Positions 1 to 7,243 of a stretch of DNA of 64,000 nucleotides are shown piece by piece. A program made the translations under genes and the position numbers. Location of the stretch: the NCBI GenBank assembly GCA_964539385.1, contig CAZIJC010000001.1:62001-126000 (forward strand), in the 5' to 3' direction. Numbering within the stretch: the first letter of the stretch is position 1; each line of letters starts with the position of its first letter. Under the pieces are notes generated by a model. That model did no database searches. It was not told the DNA's origin and was given only the letters and a program-made list of their open reading frames with translations. This DNA is from JAUVZF01 sp964539385 (lineage in GTDB: Bacteria > Planctomycetota > Phycisphaerae > FEN-1346).

Positions 1-1037
1 CGCGACGCCGCCTCCGACTCGGGCAAGCCGCCTTCCTGGTACCCCAGGTCGGCAAAACATGCCTGAAGGTGCAGCGGCACCGGGTAATAGATGGCGTGGC
101 CGATCTTCTTCTCCTTCAGGTGCTCGACCACGCGGTCGCGCATGCCCGCCCCGCCGCCTGAGTCGGTGATGCGGATGACGTATTGGTTGTATATCATGCG
201 GTTGTGTTGCCGGACGTGCGGCGTCACGATTGTCTCCCGCGCCGCGAACGCTTCGTCGTAGCGAGCCGCGTTGGCTCGACGCGCCTCGTGCCACTGTTCC
301 AGATACTTCAGTTTGGCCGTAATGACGACCGCCTGGATCGGATCGAGGCGGAAGTTCCCGCCCACGTACCGGTGATAGTACTTGGGTTTGGAGCCGTGAT
401 TGCGCAGGACCGTGCACTGCTCGGCCAGCGTCGCGTCGTTCGTCACGATCATGCCGCCGTCGCCCACCCCGCCGAGGTTCTTGGAGGGGAAGAACGAAAA
501 ACACCCCGCCGTCCCAATCGAGCCGGCCTTGCGTCCCTTGTACGTGGCGCCGATGGCCTGTGCGGCGTCCTCGACTACCGCCAGACCGCGCGGCCGCGCC
601 ACCTCCATAATCGGGTCCATGTCCGCCGCCTGACCGAACAGGTGCACCGGCAGGATCGCCTTCGTGCGGTCCGTCACCGCCCCCTCCACCAGCAAGGGGT
701 CGATGTTGAACGTCTTCGGATCGATGTCCACGAAGACGGGCCTGGCGCCCGTCCGCACGATGCAGCCGGCCGTGGCAAAGAACGAAAACGGCGTCGTGAC
801 CACCTCGTCGCCGGCCCCGATGCCCAGGCTCATCAGGGCGTTCAGGATGGCGTCGGTGCCGCTGGAGGCGCCGATGCCGTACTTGCATTCGGAGTAAGCG
901 GCCACGGCCTTCTCGCACTCGACCACCTTCGGGCCGCCTATGCAGCGCTGCGTTTCCAGCACCTCATCCACCGCCGCACGCACCTCCTTGCGAATCTCGT
1001 CGTACTGCGCCACCAGGTCGAGCAACGGAACCGCCAT
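1..1037 (-). CDS. DegT/DnrJ/EryC1/StrS-family PLP aminotransferase (3' end beyond window)
   Basis: The protein starts MAVPLLDLVAQYDEI and reads without interruption to the window edge, so its C-terminus is missing. Visible family signatures are the N-terminal PLLDL, SSGTDAI in the cofactor-binding region, VVEDAAQA with the PLP-contacting Asp, and FFPSKNLGGVGDGG, whose Lys would form the PLP Schiff base. The late YYPVPLHLQ motif is also typical. Family members transaminate keto-sugar nucleotides on the way to amino sugars of O-antigen, capsule or glycosylation. The ATG at 1037 is preceded by GGAAGGAG, which fixes the start. The exact sugar substrate cannot be read from sequence. Downstream polysaccharide neighbours would lie outside the window. 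Confidence 0.93.
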   Translation of the reverse strand, partial: MAVPLLDLVAQYDEIRKEVRAAVDEVLETQRCIGGPKVVECEKAVAAYSECKYGIGASSGTDAILNALMSLGIGAGDEVVTTPFSFFATAGCIVRTGARPVFVDIDPKTFNIDPLLVEGAVTDRTKAILPVHLFGQAADMDPIMEVARPRGLAVVEDAAQAIGATYKGRKAGSIGTAGCFSFFPSKNLGGVGDGGMIVTNDATLAEQCTVLRNHGSKPKYYHRYVGGNFRLDPIQAVVITAKLKYLEQWHEARRANAARYDEAFAARETIVTPHVRQHNRMIYNQYVIRITDSGGGAGMRDRVVEHLKEKKIGHAIYYPVPLHLQACFADLGYQEGGLPESEAAS

Positions 1038-1129
1038 GGGTTCTCCTTCCATTTACGTGGGATCAATCGGCATCCACCGGATAAAAGGGGGAGTTCCAAC
1101 GCGTGCACGCGAAATCCTGCAGAATCCTC

Positions 1130-2029
1130 TCACAGTAAAGCCGGCGCAACTCGCCTCGCCATCAGCCAGGCATCCAAAACGAAGGCGGCATCCATTGCGA
1201 TGAACCAGTAGAGCATGCGCTGGATGAATGGCTCGTATTGCTTGGGCTCGCGAACCGGCCCCGCCGCCGACCAGAGCCCTCCCGGCCACAGGCCGGCCAG
1301 AAGGAGGGCGGCGAAAACCCGGGCCACCGGAGCCATGAAGCGCGCCGACTCGGTCGCCACACTGAAGGCAATCATCGCGAACCCCCCCACAGCGGCAACC
1401 ATAAACGCCACCGACCAAGGCCGAGTCGATACCTTGGCGCCCAGCCGGGCGCAAATGCTATAGCCGGTTACGCACGCGCCGGCGAAGAACAGGGCGAGCC
1501 CATGGCGCACCCACAGCGGCCCGCTCGGAAGCAACAGTTCGATGCCGATGTCCCTGGGCACACCCACCACGGCGGTTACGCCGATACCGAAGTTCAGAAA
1601 TCGGCACAGCCCCATCACCGGCACAGCAACGTAGGCCGGGCCGCGCTTGGCGGCCATGTTGTACAGGTTGATGGCGGCAAACGTCCCGATGGCCAGCACG
1701 AGCGCCCCGTGGCCAACCATCACGGCACAGACGGCCGCCACGGCGCCCGTCAGGATTAGGAGCACAACGGCGGTGCCGATCCCGAGTTCACCCGTGACAA
1801 GCGGGCGTGGCACCTTCAGAAGACGGTCGCGGCGGACATCGACCAGATCGTTCTGGACCATGCCAAACAGGTATAACCCCGCCGACGTGCCGCCGAGCAG
1901 CGCCGCCAGGTGCCAGTTGAACGGCAGGCCCCGGTAAAGGATAGCCACGGTGTAGCCGGCGACGACGTCGGCCACGGCGGTCACGAACAGCGGCAGGCGC
2001 AGAATTCGATATATACCGCGCACGCTCAT
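1130..2029 (-). CDS. UbiA-family prenyltransferase-like membrane protein
   Basis: This 299-residue protein is almost wholly hydrophobic, with about eight to nine predicted membrane segments. It carries the family's first prenyl-diphosphate/Mg-binding motif NDxxDxxxD at residues 60-68 (NDLVDVRRD), followed by a cytosolic basic stretch. UbiA members transfer a prenyl chain to an aromatic or lipid acceptor in the membrane. The second Asp-rich motif is poorly conserved, so the acceptor is unknown. It could serve quinone, lipid or secondary metabolism, or be a related SCO4491-like member. No ribosome binding site precedes the ATG, and TAGACT (plus-strand 2039-2044) lies only about 9 nt upstream of it, suggesting a leaderless or nearly leaderless transcript. 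Confidence 0.85.
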   Translation of the reverse strand: MSVRGIYRILRLPLFVTAVADVVAGYTVAILYRGLPFNWHLAALLGGTSAGLYLFGMVQNDLVDVRRDRLLKVPRPLVTGELGIGTAVVLLILTGAVAAVCAVMVGHGALVLAIGTFAAINLYNMAAKRGPAYVAVPVMGLCRFLNFGIGVTAVVGVPRDIGIELLLPSGPLWVRHGLALFFAGACVTGYSICARLGAKVSTRPWSVAFMVAAVGGFAMIAFSVATESARFMAPVARVFAALLLAGLWPGGLWSAAGPVREPKQYEPFIQRMLYWFIAMDAAFVLDAWLMARRVAPALL

Positions 2030-2097
2030 CGTGCCGGCAGTCTATACCGAAGCCGCCGCGCTTTCCAGTGTTTTCACATTTCGCACGTGTTTAGCGT

Positions 2098-2133
2098 GTC
2101 ATTCCGAGCGAGCGAAGCGAGTCGAGGAATCTC
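2098..2133. repeat. Dispersed GTCATTCCGAGCGAGCGAAG-type repeat
   Basis: This 36-base element lies in the gap upstream of the UbiA-like gene. It begins GTCATTCCGAGCGAGCGAAG and ends GCGAGTCGAGGAATCTC. The ATTCC and GGAAT ends are inverted, and the GCGAG tracts between them give imperfect dyad symmetry. Sequences of this type recur between genes of many unrelated environmental bacteria. A decayed partial copy (TGTCATCCTGAGCGAGTCCT) occurs at 10215-10234. No coding role is seen. Confidence 0.6.
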
Positions 2134-2168
2134 GCCGTTGGCCTGGAGTTTGCCGCCGCCGAAGCCGA

Positions 2169-2858
2169 TCAGCCGGCGAGGTGCTCCTTCAGGCCGTCGA
2201 TTGCTCGCAGTTCATCGAGGCTTCGGATGACATGATCCGGGGGGCATGACGGGTCGGCTTCCGTCTCGGCGAACTTCGCCCCAGGACGAACGATCCGCAC
2301 CGTCGTCCAGCCCAACTGCTTCGGCGCCGGGAAGTCCAAGGCGGGGTTATCGCCCACAAAAAGGGCCGGTCCCTCGAAGCCAATCCGCTGCTGAACCAGG
2401 CGAAACGGCGTCAGGCTCGGCTTAATGCCGTCCTGCCCGAGATCGTGCGTGAAGACAACTTCGCGGAAGTACCGCGCCAAGCCGACGCAAGCGAGTTTCG
2501 CCCGCTGCGTCGGCCCGAAGCCGTCCGTGATGAGTGCAAGCGGAAGGCGGCGGCTCCAGAACTCCAGCGCGGGCTCGGCGTCCGGGTACGCATCGACTTG
2601 AACCGGCCGGCTGCGGTACAGGCCCACCAGTTCGCGGATGACCGCCTGGTCCGGCTCAAGCCCCGCCCGCTCAAGGACCGTGTCGAAGACCTTCGTCCGC
2701 AGGTCCGCCTCGTAGCACGCCACCAGTTCCCACTCGAAGTCGATCCGCGGCCCGTAAAGGTCCTCCAGCCGGCGGGCAACCGCAGCCAGCCGCGCCACGA
2801 CAAACTCACGCTCCGGGCAGAGCGTGTCGTCCATGTCAAAGACAAGGCACTCGACCAT
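2169..2858 (-). CDS. HAD-superfamily hydrolase (phosphatase-like)
   Basis: A 229-residue soluble protein with all four HAD motifs: DMDDT near residue 8 (nucleophile and acid Asp), ITDG (motif II Thr), the Lys of GIKPS (motif III) and GDNPALD (motif IV). The helical cap between motifs I and II fits HAD subfamily IA, which includes phosphoglycolate phosphatase-like and haloacid dehalogenase enzymes. The phosphate-ester substrate cannot be deduced. The reading frame is open further upstream, but MVECLVFDMDDT is the natural N-terminus, and the ATG at 2858 has GGGGGAGG upstream. It follows the deacetylase-like gene by 28 nt and is probably co-transcribed with it. Confidence 0.88.
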   Translation of the reverse strand: MVECLVFDMDDTLCPEREFVVARLAAVARRLEDLYGPRIDFEWELVACYEADLRTKVFDTVLERAGLEPDQAVIRELVGLYRSRPVQVDAYPDAEPALEFWSRRLPLALITDGFGPTQRAKLACVGLARYFREVVFTHDLGQDGIKPSLTPFRLVQQRIGFEGPALFVGDNPALDFPAPKQLGWTTVRIVRPGAKFAETEADPSCPPDHVIRSLDELRAIDGLKEHLAG

Positions 2859-2886
2859 GCGCAGTCCCAGACCTCCCCCAAGCGCA

Positions 2887-3834
2887 TCACTCCGGCGGCA
2901 GCGGCTCCACGAGCGCCGCCACGTGAGCCGCAACGCTCCGGCCGAGGGCGTCCAGGTCGTACCCCCCTTCCAGGAGGCTGACGATGCGGCCGCGCGCCGT
3001 CTGATCGGCCAACCGTCGGATGCGGCGGGTCGCTTCGGCGTACGCATCCTCCGTAAATCCCAGACCGGCCAGCGGGTCGTCGCGGTGTGCGTCGAAACCG
3101 GCGGAGATGAAGACGAACTCCGGCCCGAAATCCTCGGCCCGGCTCAGACCGTCGTCGAGGGCGGCCAGGAACTCCCCGTCGCCGTCTCCGTGTGACAGCG
3201 GATAGTTCAGCGTCAGTCCCAAGCCGGCCCCCTCCCCCGTTTCGTCGGCCGCCCCCGTCCCGGGATAGAACGGCCACTGGTGCATCGAGACGTACATCAC
3301 GCCGCCGTCAGAGTAGAAGATCGCCTGCGTCCCGTTGCCGTGGTGCACGTCCCAGTCGATGATGAGGACGCGGGCGATGCCGTGAGCGGCCTGCGCGTAC
3401 CGCGCTGCGACCGCCACGTTGTTCAGCAAACAGAACCCCATCGCCCGATCGCGGAGCGCGTGGTGCCCCGGCGGCCGCACGGCACAGAAGGCGCCGGAGA
3501 CGGCGCCGTCCATCACGGCGTCCACGGCCGCGCACACACCGCCCGCCGCAAGATACGCCGCCTCTGCCGACGCCGGGCAGGCGTACGTGTCGGCGTCAAA
3601 CCAGACGGTCCGGCCCGCCTCGGCGGAGCGTCGGACCCGCTCGATGTGCTCAATCGAATGGACGCGCGCGAGGTCGGCCTCCTCGGCGGGCCGAACGGGA
3701 ATCGGCGTCAGGCGGTTCCACAGGCCGGCCTCCGAGAGGGCCTCGCGCACGGCCGACAGCCGTGCCGCCCGTTCGGGGTGACCCGGGGCGTCGTGCGCAA
3801 GGTATCGCTCGTCGTAAACGATGCCGACCATCAT
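2887..3834 (-). CDS. Histone deacetylase/AcuC-family zinc amidohydrolase
   Basis: This 315-residue protein has the complete catalytic signature of class II-like bacterial deacetylases: RPPGHHA (His124/His125), DWDVHHGNG (zinc ligands Asp162 and His164), SAGFDAH (zinc ligand Asp248) and LEGGYD (Tyr292, transition-state Tyr). Bacterial members remove acetyl groups from protein lysines, polyamines or acetoin-related substrates. The substrate here is unknown. The start overlaps the stop of the small membrane-protein gene as ATGA (3831-3834), indicating translational coupling. A second in-frame ATG lies at 3831. No acetyltransferase or acetoin gene is visible nearby. Confidence 0.93.
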   Translation of the reverse strand: MMVGIVYDERYLAHDAPGHPERAARLSAVREALSEAGLWNRLTPIPVRPAEEADLARVHSIEHIERVRRSAEAGRTVWFDADTYACPASAEAAYLAAGGVCAAVDAVMDGAVSGAFCAVRPPGHHALRDRAMGFCLLNNVAVAARYAQAAHGIARVLIIDWDVHHGNGTQAIFYSDGGVMYVSMHQWPFYPGTGAADETGEGAGLGLTLNYPLSHGDGDGEFLAALDDGLSRAEDFGPEFVFISAGFDAHRDDPLAGLGFTEDAYAEATRRIRRLADQTARGRIVSLLEGGYDLDALGRSVAAHVAALVEPLPPE

Positions 3835-4127
3835 GAACTCGGCACCGGCGGCTGAGGCTGCGACCCGCCGTGCCACTGTTTCAGGTGCTCCAACTCGCGG
3901 TGGATCGGCCACTGGCCGAACGCGAGGACGAGCAACATGATGAAGTTCACGAGCGGCACGAGCATCAGAAGACCCATCGCGCCCGGGTAACCGGCCTTTG
4001 AGAAGATCTTCCACCAGATGATGACCGTCAGAACGAGCATCAGCAGTGCGACCAGCAGCACGATGACCAGGCCGATGCCTCCGGCGATCAGTTCCGCAGA
4101 GTCGGCGCCACTCGAATGGTATTGCAT
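3831..4127 (-). CDS. Small two-TM membrane protein
   Basis: A 98-residue protein with a short polar N-terminus and two hydrophobic segments of about 25 and 20 residues. They are joined by the short loop WWKIFSKAGYPGAMG, and the tail is polar and Pro/Gln-rich. The WKIF-KAG-PG pattern followed by a second helix resembles small membrane families such as DUF5684, but the match is only by eye. The ATG at 4127 has AAGGAG upstream. Translation is coupled to the deacetylase-like gene by a 4-bp overlap, so the two probably act in one process at the membrane. Function is unknown. Confidence 0.78.
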   Translation of the reverse strand: MQYHSSGADSAELIAGGIGLVIVLLVALLMLVLTVIIWWKIFSKAGYPGAMGLLMLVPLVNFIMLLVLAFGQWPIHRELEHLKQWHGGSQPQPPVPSS

Positions 4128-4223
4128 GCGTTTCTCCTTGTCAACGCCGGACGCAAGCCCGGGCTCCACCTGCCTATATTAACCGGCCGCACGCGATATT
4201 CGAGCAATAAGTCCGCCGCCGCA

Positions 4224-4694
4224 CTACCCTGCCGCGCCGACCTCCGCCAGCACCGTCTCGATGAGACCGTCGAGCGCGGCTTCGACGGCCGACGTCAGTC
4301 CCTCGCCAAGCGCCACCTCGCCGGCTTCGACGCCGAAGACGATGGTCGGCGGCAGGCGGGTGCCGGTCATCTGGGCCAAGCGGACCGCCGTCACGACCGT
4401 CAAGTCGTGGGCCGAGCGCCACTCGGGCGCATCGGCCGCCTTCTCAAGGAGTTCGTCGAGCGTGAAACGGTGGACCGTGCCGGGCTCGCGGCCGGCCTGA
4501 ACGGCGTCGATGAGGATGACGCGCTCGGCCGCTTCGAGTTCGGGGATGACGGCCAGCAGGTCCGTCCCGGCGTCGATGGCGTCCACGTCCTCCGGCAGGC
4601 CGCGTCGCTGGAGCACCTCGATCGCCCGCGGTCCGATCCCCTCATCCCGCGCCAGGGGATTGCCGACACCGACGATGACGGTTCGCGAGCCCAT
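4224..4694 (-). CDS. Hydrogenase maturation protease (HycI/HybD family)
   Basis: This 156-residue protein opens MGSRTVIVGVGNPLARDEGIG, the usual start of the M52 peptidases. These bind nickel in the immature large subunit of [NiFe]-hydrogenase and cut off its C-terminal extension. The expected nickel ligands can be placed at Asp17 (ARDEG), Asp63 (LIDAVQAG) and His96 (SAHDLT). The start was set at the ATG at 4694; the frame extends further upstream but without family similarity. No hydrogenase subunit or Hyp accessory gene is present in this window, so its client is elsewhere in the genome. A related nickel-enzyme protease role is less likely. Confidence 0.88.
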   Translation of the reverse strand: MGSRTVIVGVGNPLARDEGIGPRAIEVLQRRGLPEDVDAIDAGTDLLAVIPELEAAERVILIDAVQAGREPGTVHRFTLDELLEKAADAPEWRSAHDLTVVTAVRLAQMTGTRLPPTIVFGVEAGEVALGEGLTSAVEAALDGLIETVLAEVGAAG

Positions 4695-4984
4695 CGCACC
4701 CCGCACGGAAGCCGGGACCTCAAAGGCCGAAGGGCGCCATTCTACGGAGGGCGAATCGCCTGTCAAGCAACCGGCCTTTGGCGAGGCGGTCCAGCGCCGG
4801 CAGGTTCAGGGTTGCGGCGGCCGGAGGCGCCGGGACACCTGGGATTCGGGACGGTTGCGTCCCCCCTTTCCGCCAAGGCGGGCGTTGGCCAACCGCGCCG
4901 GTGCGATCACAGGACGCTTTGCGGCGGCCCTCGTGCTTTCGGCGCCGTTCGGCCTTCCAAAGGGCCTGTGAGAACGCATAATTG

Positions 4985-5013
4985 TTGCTGAGCAAACCTG
5001 CCGCCGCTATAAT
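4985..5013 (+). promoter_or_regulatory. Sigma-70-type promoter of the pseudopilin operon
   Basis: TTGCTG at 4985-4990 and a perfect TATAAT at 5008-5013 are separated by 17 nt. The predicted start is near 5020, giving a leader of about 40 nt with AAGGAG at 5048-5053 before the GTG at 5061. The rest of the 4695-5060 gap (366 nt) shows no gene, only GC-rich inverted stretches. Confidence 0.7.
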
Positions 5014-5060
5014 GCCGATAGGGAAGCGAGAGAACCTTGGCACCAACAAGGAGCAGCGCC

Positions 5061-6038
5061 GTGACTGGAACAGGTAAAGCCCGGGCGGGGTTCAGCCTGA
5101 TGGAAATCCTCATGGCCGTCGGAATCCTCGGCGTCGGGATGACCATGGTGGCCTCGGTGTTCCCCGTGGCGGTGGACCAGAGCCGCCGCAGTCGCGACCT
5201 GACCATGGCGGCCCTGAGCGCGCGCAGCGTGGCGGCGGCCTTGCGCGCTCGCCGCCAGGAAGTGGTCAATGCGCTGCGAGATGCGAATACGGAGAGTGCG
5301 TGGGGAACCTTTGAGGATGGCGCTGATGCGAAGACACCCAGGACGGCGCGGTTAGACTCAGACCAAACGCCGACAGGCTCGCAGGCAGGGCTACTACCGC
5401 CACTTCCGCGGGAACTGCGGTCTTACAACCCCAGGGGTTTCCTTTACGACGACAGTGCCGATGGCGGTGGAACAAAGAGCGCCCGCCAGTACAGCGCCAA
5501 CCTGGAAGGGATAGACGGCCTGTGGAGCGCCGGCAGTTATGTCCCGGTCGTTTTCGCCACACCCATCAGCAACGACCCGAACGATAACGAGACCAACAAG
5601 GCGGGCCACGGCCCCTGGCGGATCACCATCATGATTTACAAATCGCGAGGGCAACAGCCCGACTACCTCAATCAGAATCCGTCGTCCAGTTGGGTCTGGA
5701 ACCAGAGAAAGGCGAGCGCCAAGAACCCCGGAGGCGCCGGCAGTTACGTCATGGACTGGCGGTTTTCGGGCGGCTCCCAACAGATGAACAACCGCGGCGA
5801 GGCGTACAAGGTGCAGCGGCATGTTCCGCTGACAACGCGGCAGGACGCTGTCGTTCCCGCCGTCGCATTCAAGAAGGCCCCGGGAGCAAGACCCGGCTTC
5901 CCCTTTTTTAATGCATTCGTGGCCGGCGGCGACCAGAGCAAAGGCACGGACTGCTACAGCCTGACCAACAGCATTCCCTCCGAGTGGGTCAGCCTGCCCG
6001 GGGCCATCGCCGCCTATCACACCATATTGGGAGACTGA
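5061..6038 (+). CDS. Type IV pilin-like / pseudopilin protein (first of operon)
   Basis: A 325-residue protein with a short basic leader followed by the prepilin peptidase site AG|FSLMEILMAVG. It has Gly before the cut, Phe at +1 and the conserved Glu at +5, then a hydrophobic helix to about residue 35. This is the class III signal of type II secretion pseudopilins and type IV pilins. The globular remainder matches no family I recognise. It is much longer than a major pseudopilin, as is common in planctomycetes. GTG at 5061 is chosen because AAGGAG lies 7 nt upstream. It heads an operon with two further pilin-like genes, the next starting 2 nt after its stop. Confidence 0.85.
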   Translation: MTGTGKARAGFSLMEILMAVGILGVGMTMVASVFPVAVDQSRRSRDLTMAALSARSVAAALRARRQEVVNALRDANTESAWGTFEDGADAKTPRTARLDSDQTPTGSQAGLLPPLPRELRSYNPRGFLYDDSADGGGTKSARQYSANLEGIDGLWSAGSYVPVVFATPISNDPNDNETNKAGHGPWRITIMIYKSRGQQPDYLNQNPSSSWVWNQRKASAKNPGGAGSYVMDWRFSGGSQQMNNRGEAYKVQRHVPLTTRQDAVVPAVAFKKAPGARPGFPFFNAFVAGGDQSKGTDCYSLTNSIPSEWVSLPGAIAAYHTILGD

Positions 6039-6040
6039 CC

Positions 6041-7039
6041 GTGAAGCGAGCGCGACCAGTCAGGCGAGCAGGCCGCCGCACGGCCTTCACACTCGTCGAA
6101 CTCGTGACCGCAGCGTCTCTGATGACGGTCATCATGCTCGGCGTTGTCCAGGTGTTCGGCATCGTCATGCAAACGGCCTCCGACGCCGAGGGCATTCACT
6201 TCGCCCAGCAGCAACTGCGGGCGCTGCTCAACCGGCTTCACAACGACCTGCGCGGCATGACCCGCGAGGGGTATCTGCAGATCAGGCGCGGCAGCACCCA
6301 GCCGACGGGCGCCTCCTACACCTTCAACCCGTCTCCGGGCAACCCGATGCCCGCAAGCGCGTACGCTTGCGATACGCTGGCCTTCGTCACGATCGGCCAA
6401 TGCGCCAGCGCTTTTCACGGAAACGCCGACGCCAACACCGCCGAGGTCGTCTATACCAACAACGTGAAGACCCCTGAGAACCCCCTCCATGTCGACGGCA
6501 GGCCGGTAGACGCGCGGCGCGGCATCCTCGCCCGCGGCGAGTGGATCATAGCAGGCAACAGCAGTCTCGCCGGTAATGCCACCGATGGGGACGATATCTC
6601 GGCGGCGACGTTTCTCTACGACATGTTCAGAAACCAGCAGAACTTCGGCAGCGACGACCGGATCTCGATGTCCGGCGGGCACGTCGTCGTCCACCCGTGG
6701 ATCGCCACAGAGAACCTCCCCCCCGATCAATGGCGCACCTTGAAGCGCGTCATGGCCTCCTGCGTCAGCGAGTTCCACGTCGAGGTCTTCGATCCGAATG
6801 CAGACACCACCGGAACGCTCACCGGGTATTTCAACACCCCCGAGAACCAGTACAGGTACACGTGGTCATGGAGACCGAACGCCAACGATACCATCACCAC
6901 CTGGCCCCGCGCCATTCGCGTCACGGTGGCCGTCCACGATCCGGCCGACACCGACCTGCCCCAAACAGACCGCACCGGCGCGGTCAAACGTTTCCGCGGC
7001 TTTGCCTTGCAGGAGGTCTTCTGGCTGACCGACCCGTAG
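6041..7039 (+). CDS. Type IV pilin-like / pseudopilin protein (GspJ/PilW-like)
   Basis: This 332-residue protein has a very basic leader (KRARPVRRAGRRT) and the processing site A|FTLVELVTAAS, with Glu at +5 and a membrane helix. Ala replaces the usual Gly before the cut, which prepilin peptidases tolerate. It starts with GTG only 2 nt after the previous stop, so the genes are translationally linked. Length and an N-terminal region followed by a large soluble domain fit minor pseudopilins of the GspJ/PilW type. The assignment beyond 'pseudopilin' is inference. Its product probably assembles with the neighbouring proteins into a secretion or pilus tip structure. Confidence 0.83.
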   Translation: MKRARPVRRAGRRTAFTLVELVTAASLMTVIMLGVVQVFGIVMQTASDAEGIHFAQQQLRALLNRLHNDLRGMTREGYLQIRRGSTQPTGASYTFNPSPGNPMPASAYACDTLAFVTIGQCASAFHGNADANTAEVVYTNNVKTPENPLHVDGRPVDARRGILARGEWIIAGNSSLAGNATDGDDISAATFLYDMFRNQQNFGSDDRISMSGGHVVVHPWIATENLPPDQWRTLKRVMASCVSEFHVEVFDPNADTTGTLTGYFNTPENQYRYTWSWRPNANDTITTWPRAIRVTVAVHDPADTDLPQTDRTGAVKRFRGFALQEVFWLTDP

Positions 7040-7056
7040 GGCGGGACGGCAAGCAA

Positions 7057-7213
7057 ATGCCTAATGACTAATGACTAATGAATGACCAGACCACAATGGC
7101 GAATGACGGCGAAAAGCATCCAACGCCCCGCGTCGCCCCAGGCCATTCGTCATTCGCCATTGCCTTTTGATTAGTCATTAGACATTAGTCATTGGGTATC
7201 GGGCATTAGGCAT
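7057..7213. repeat. Heptad-repeat inverted element within the pseudopilin operon
   Basis: The gap holds a long imperfect inverted repeat built from 7-nt units CATTNNN and their complement. The inner arms AATGGCGAATGACG (7095-7108) and CGTCATTCGCCATT (7148-7161) are perfectly complementary over 14 bp. The outer arms are 7057-7080 and 7176-7213, the right one carrying a 10-nt insertion. The loop is GC-rich while the arms are AT-rich, unlike surrounding DNA. It lies just before AAGGAG and the ATG at 7244. It may be a mobile repeat or an RNA hairpin in the operon transcript. Confidence 0.8.
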
Positions 7214-7243
7214 TCATGCAGCATGCGCCGGCAAGGAGAACCC

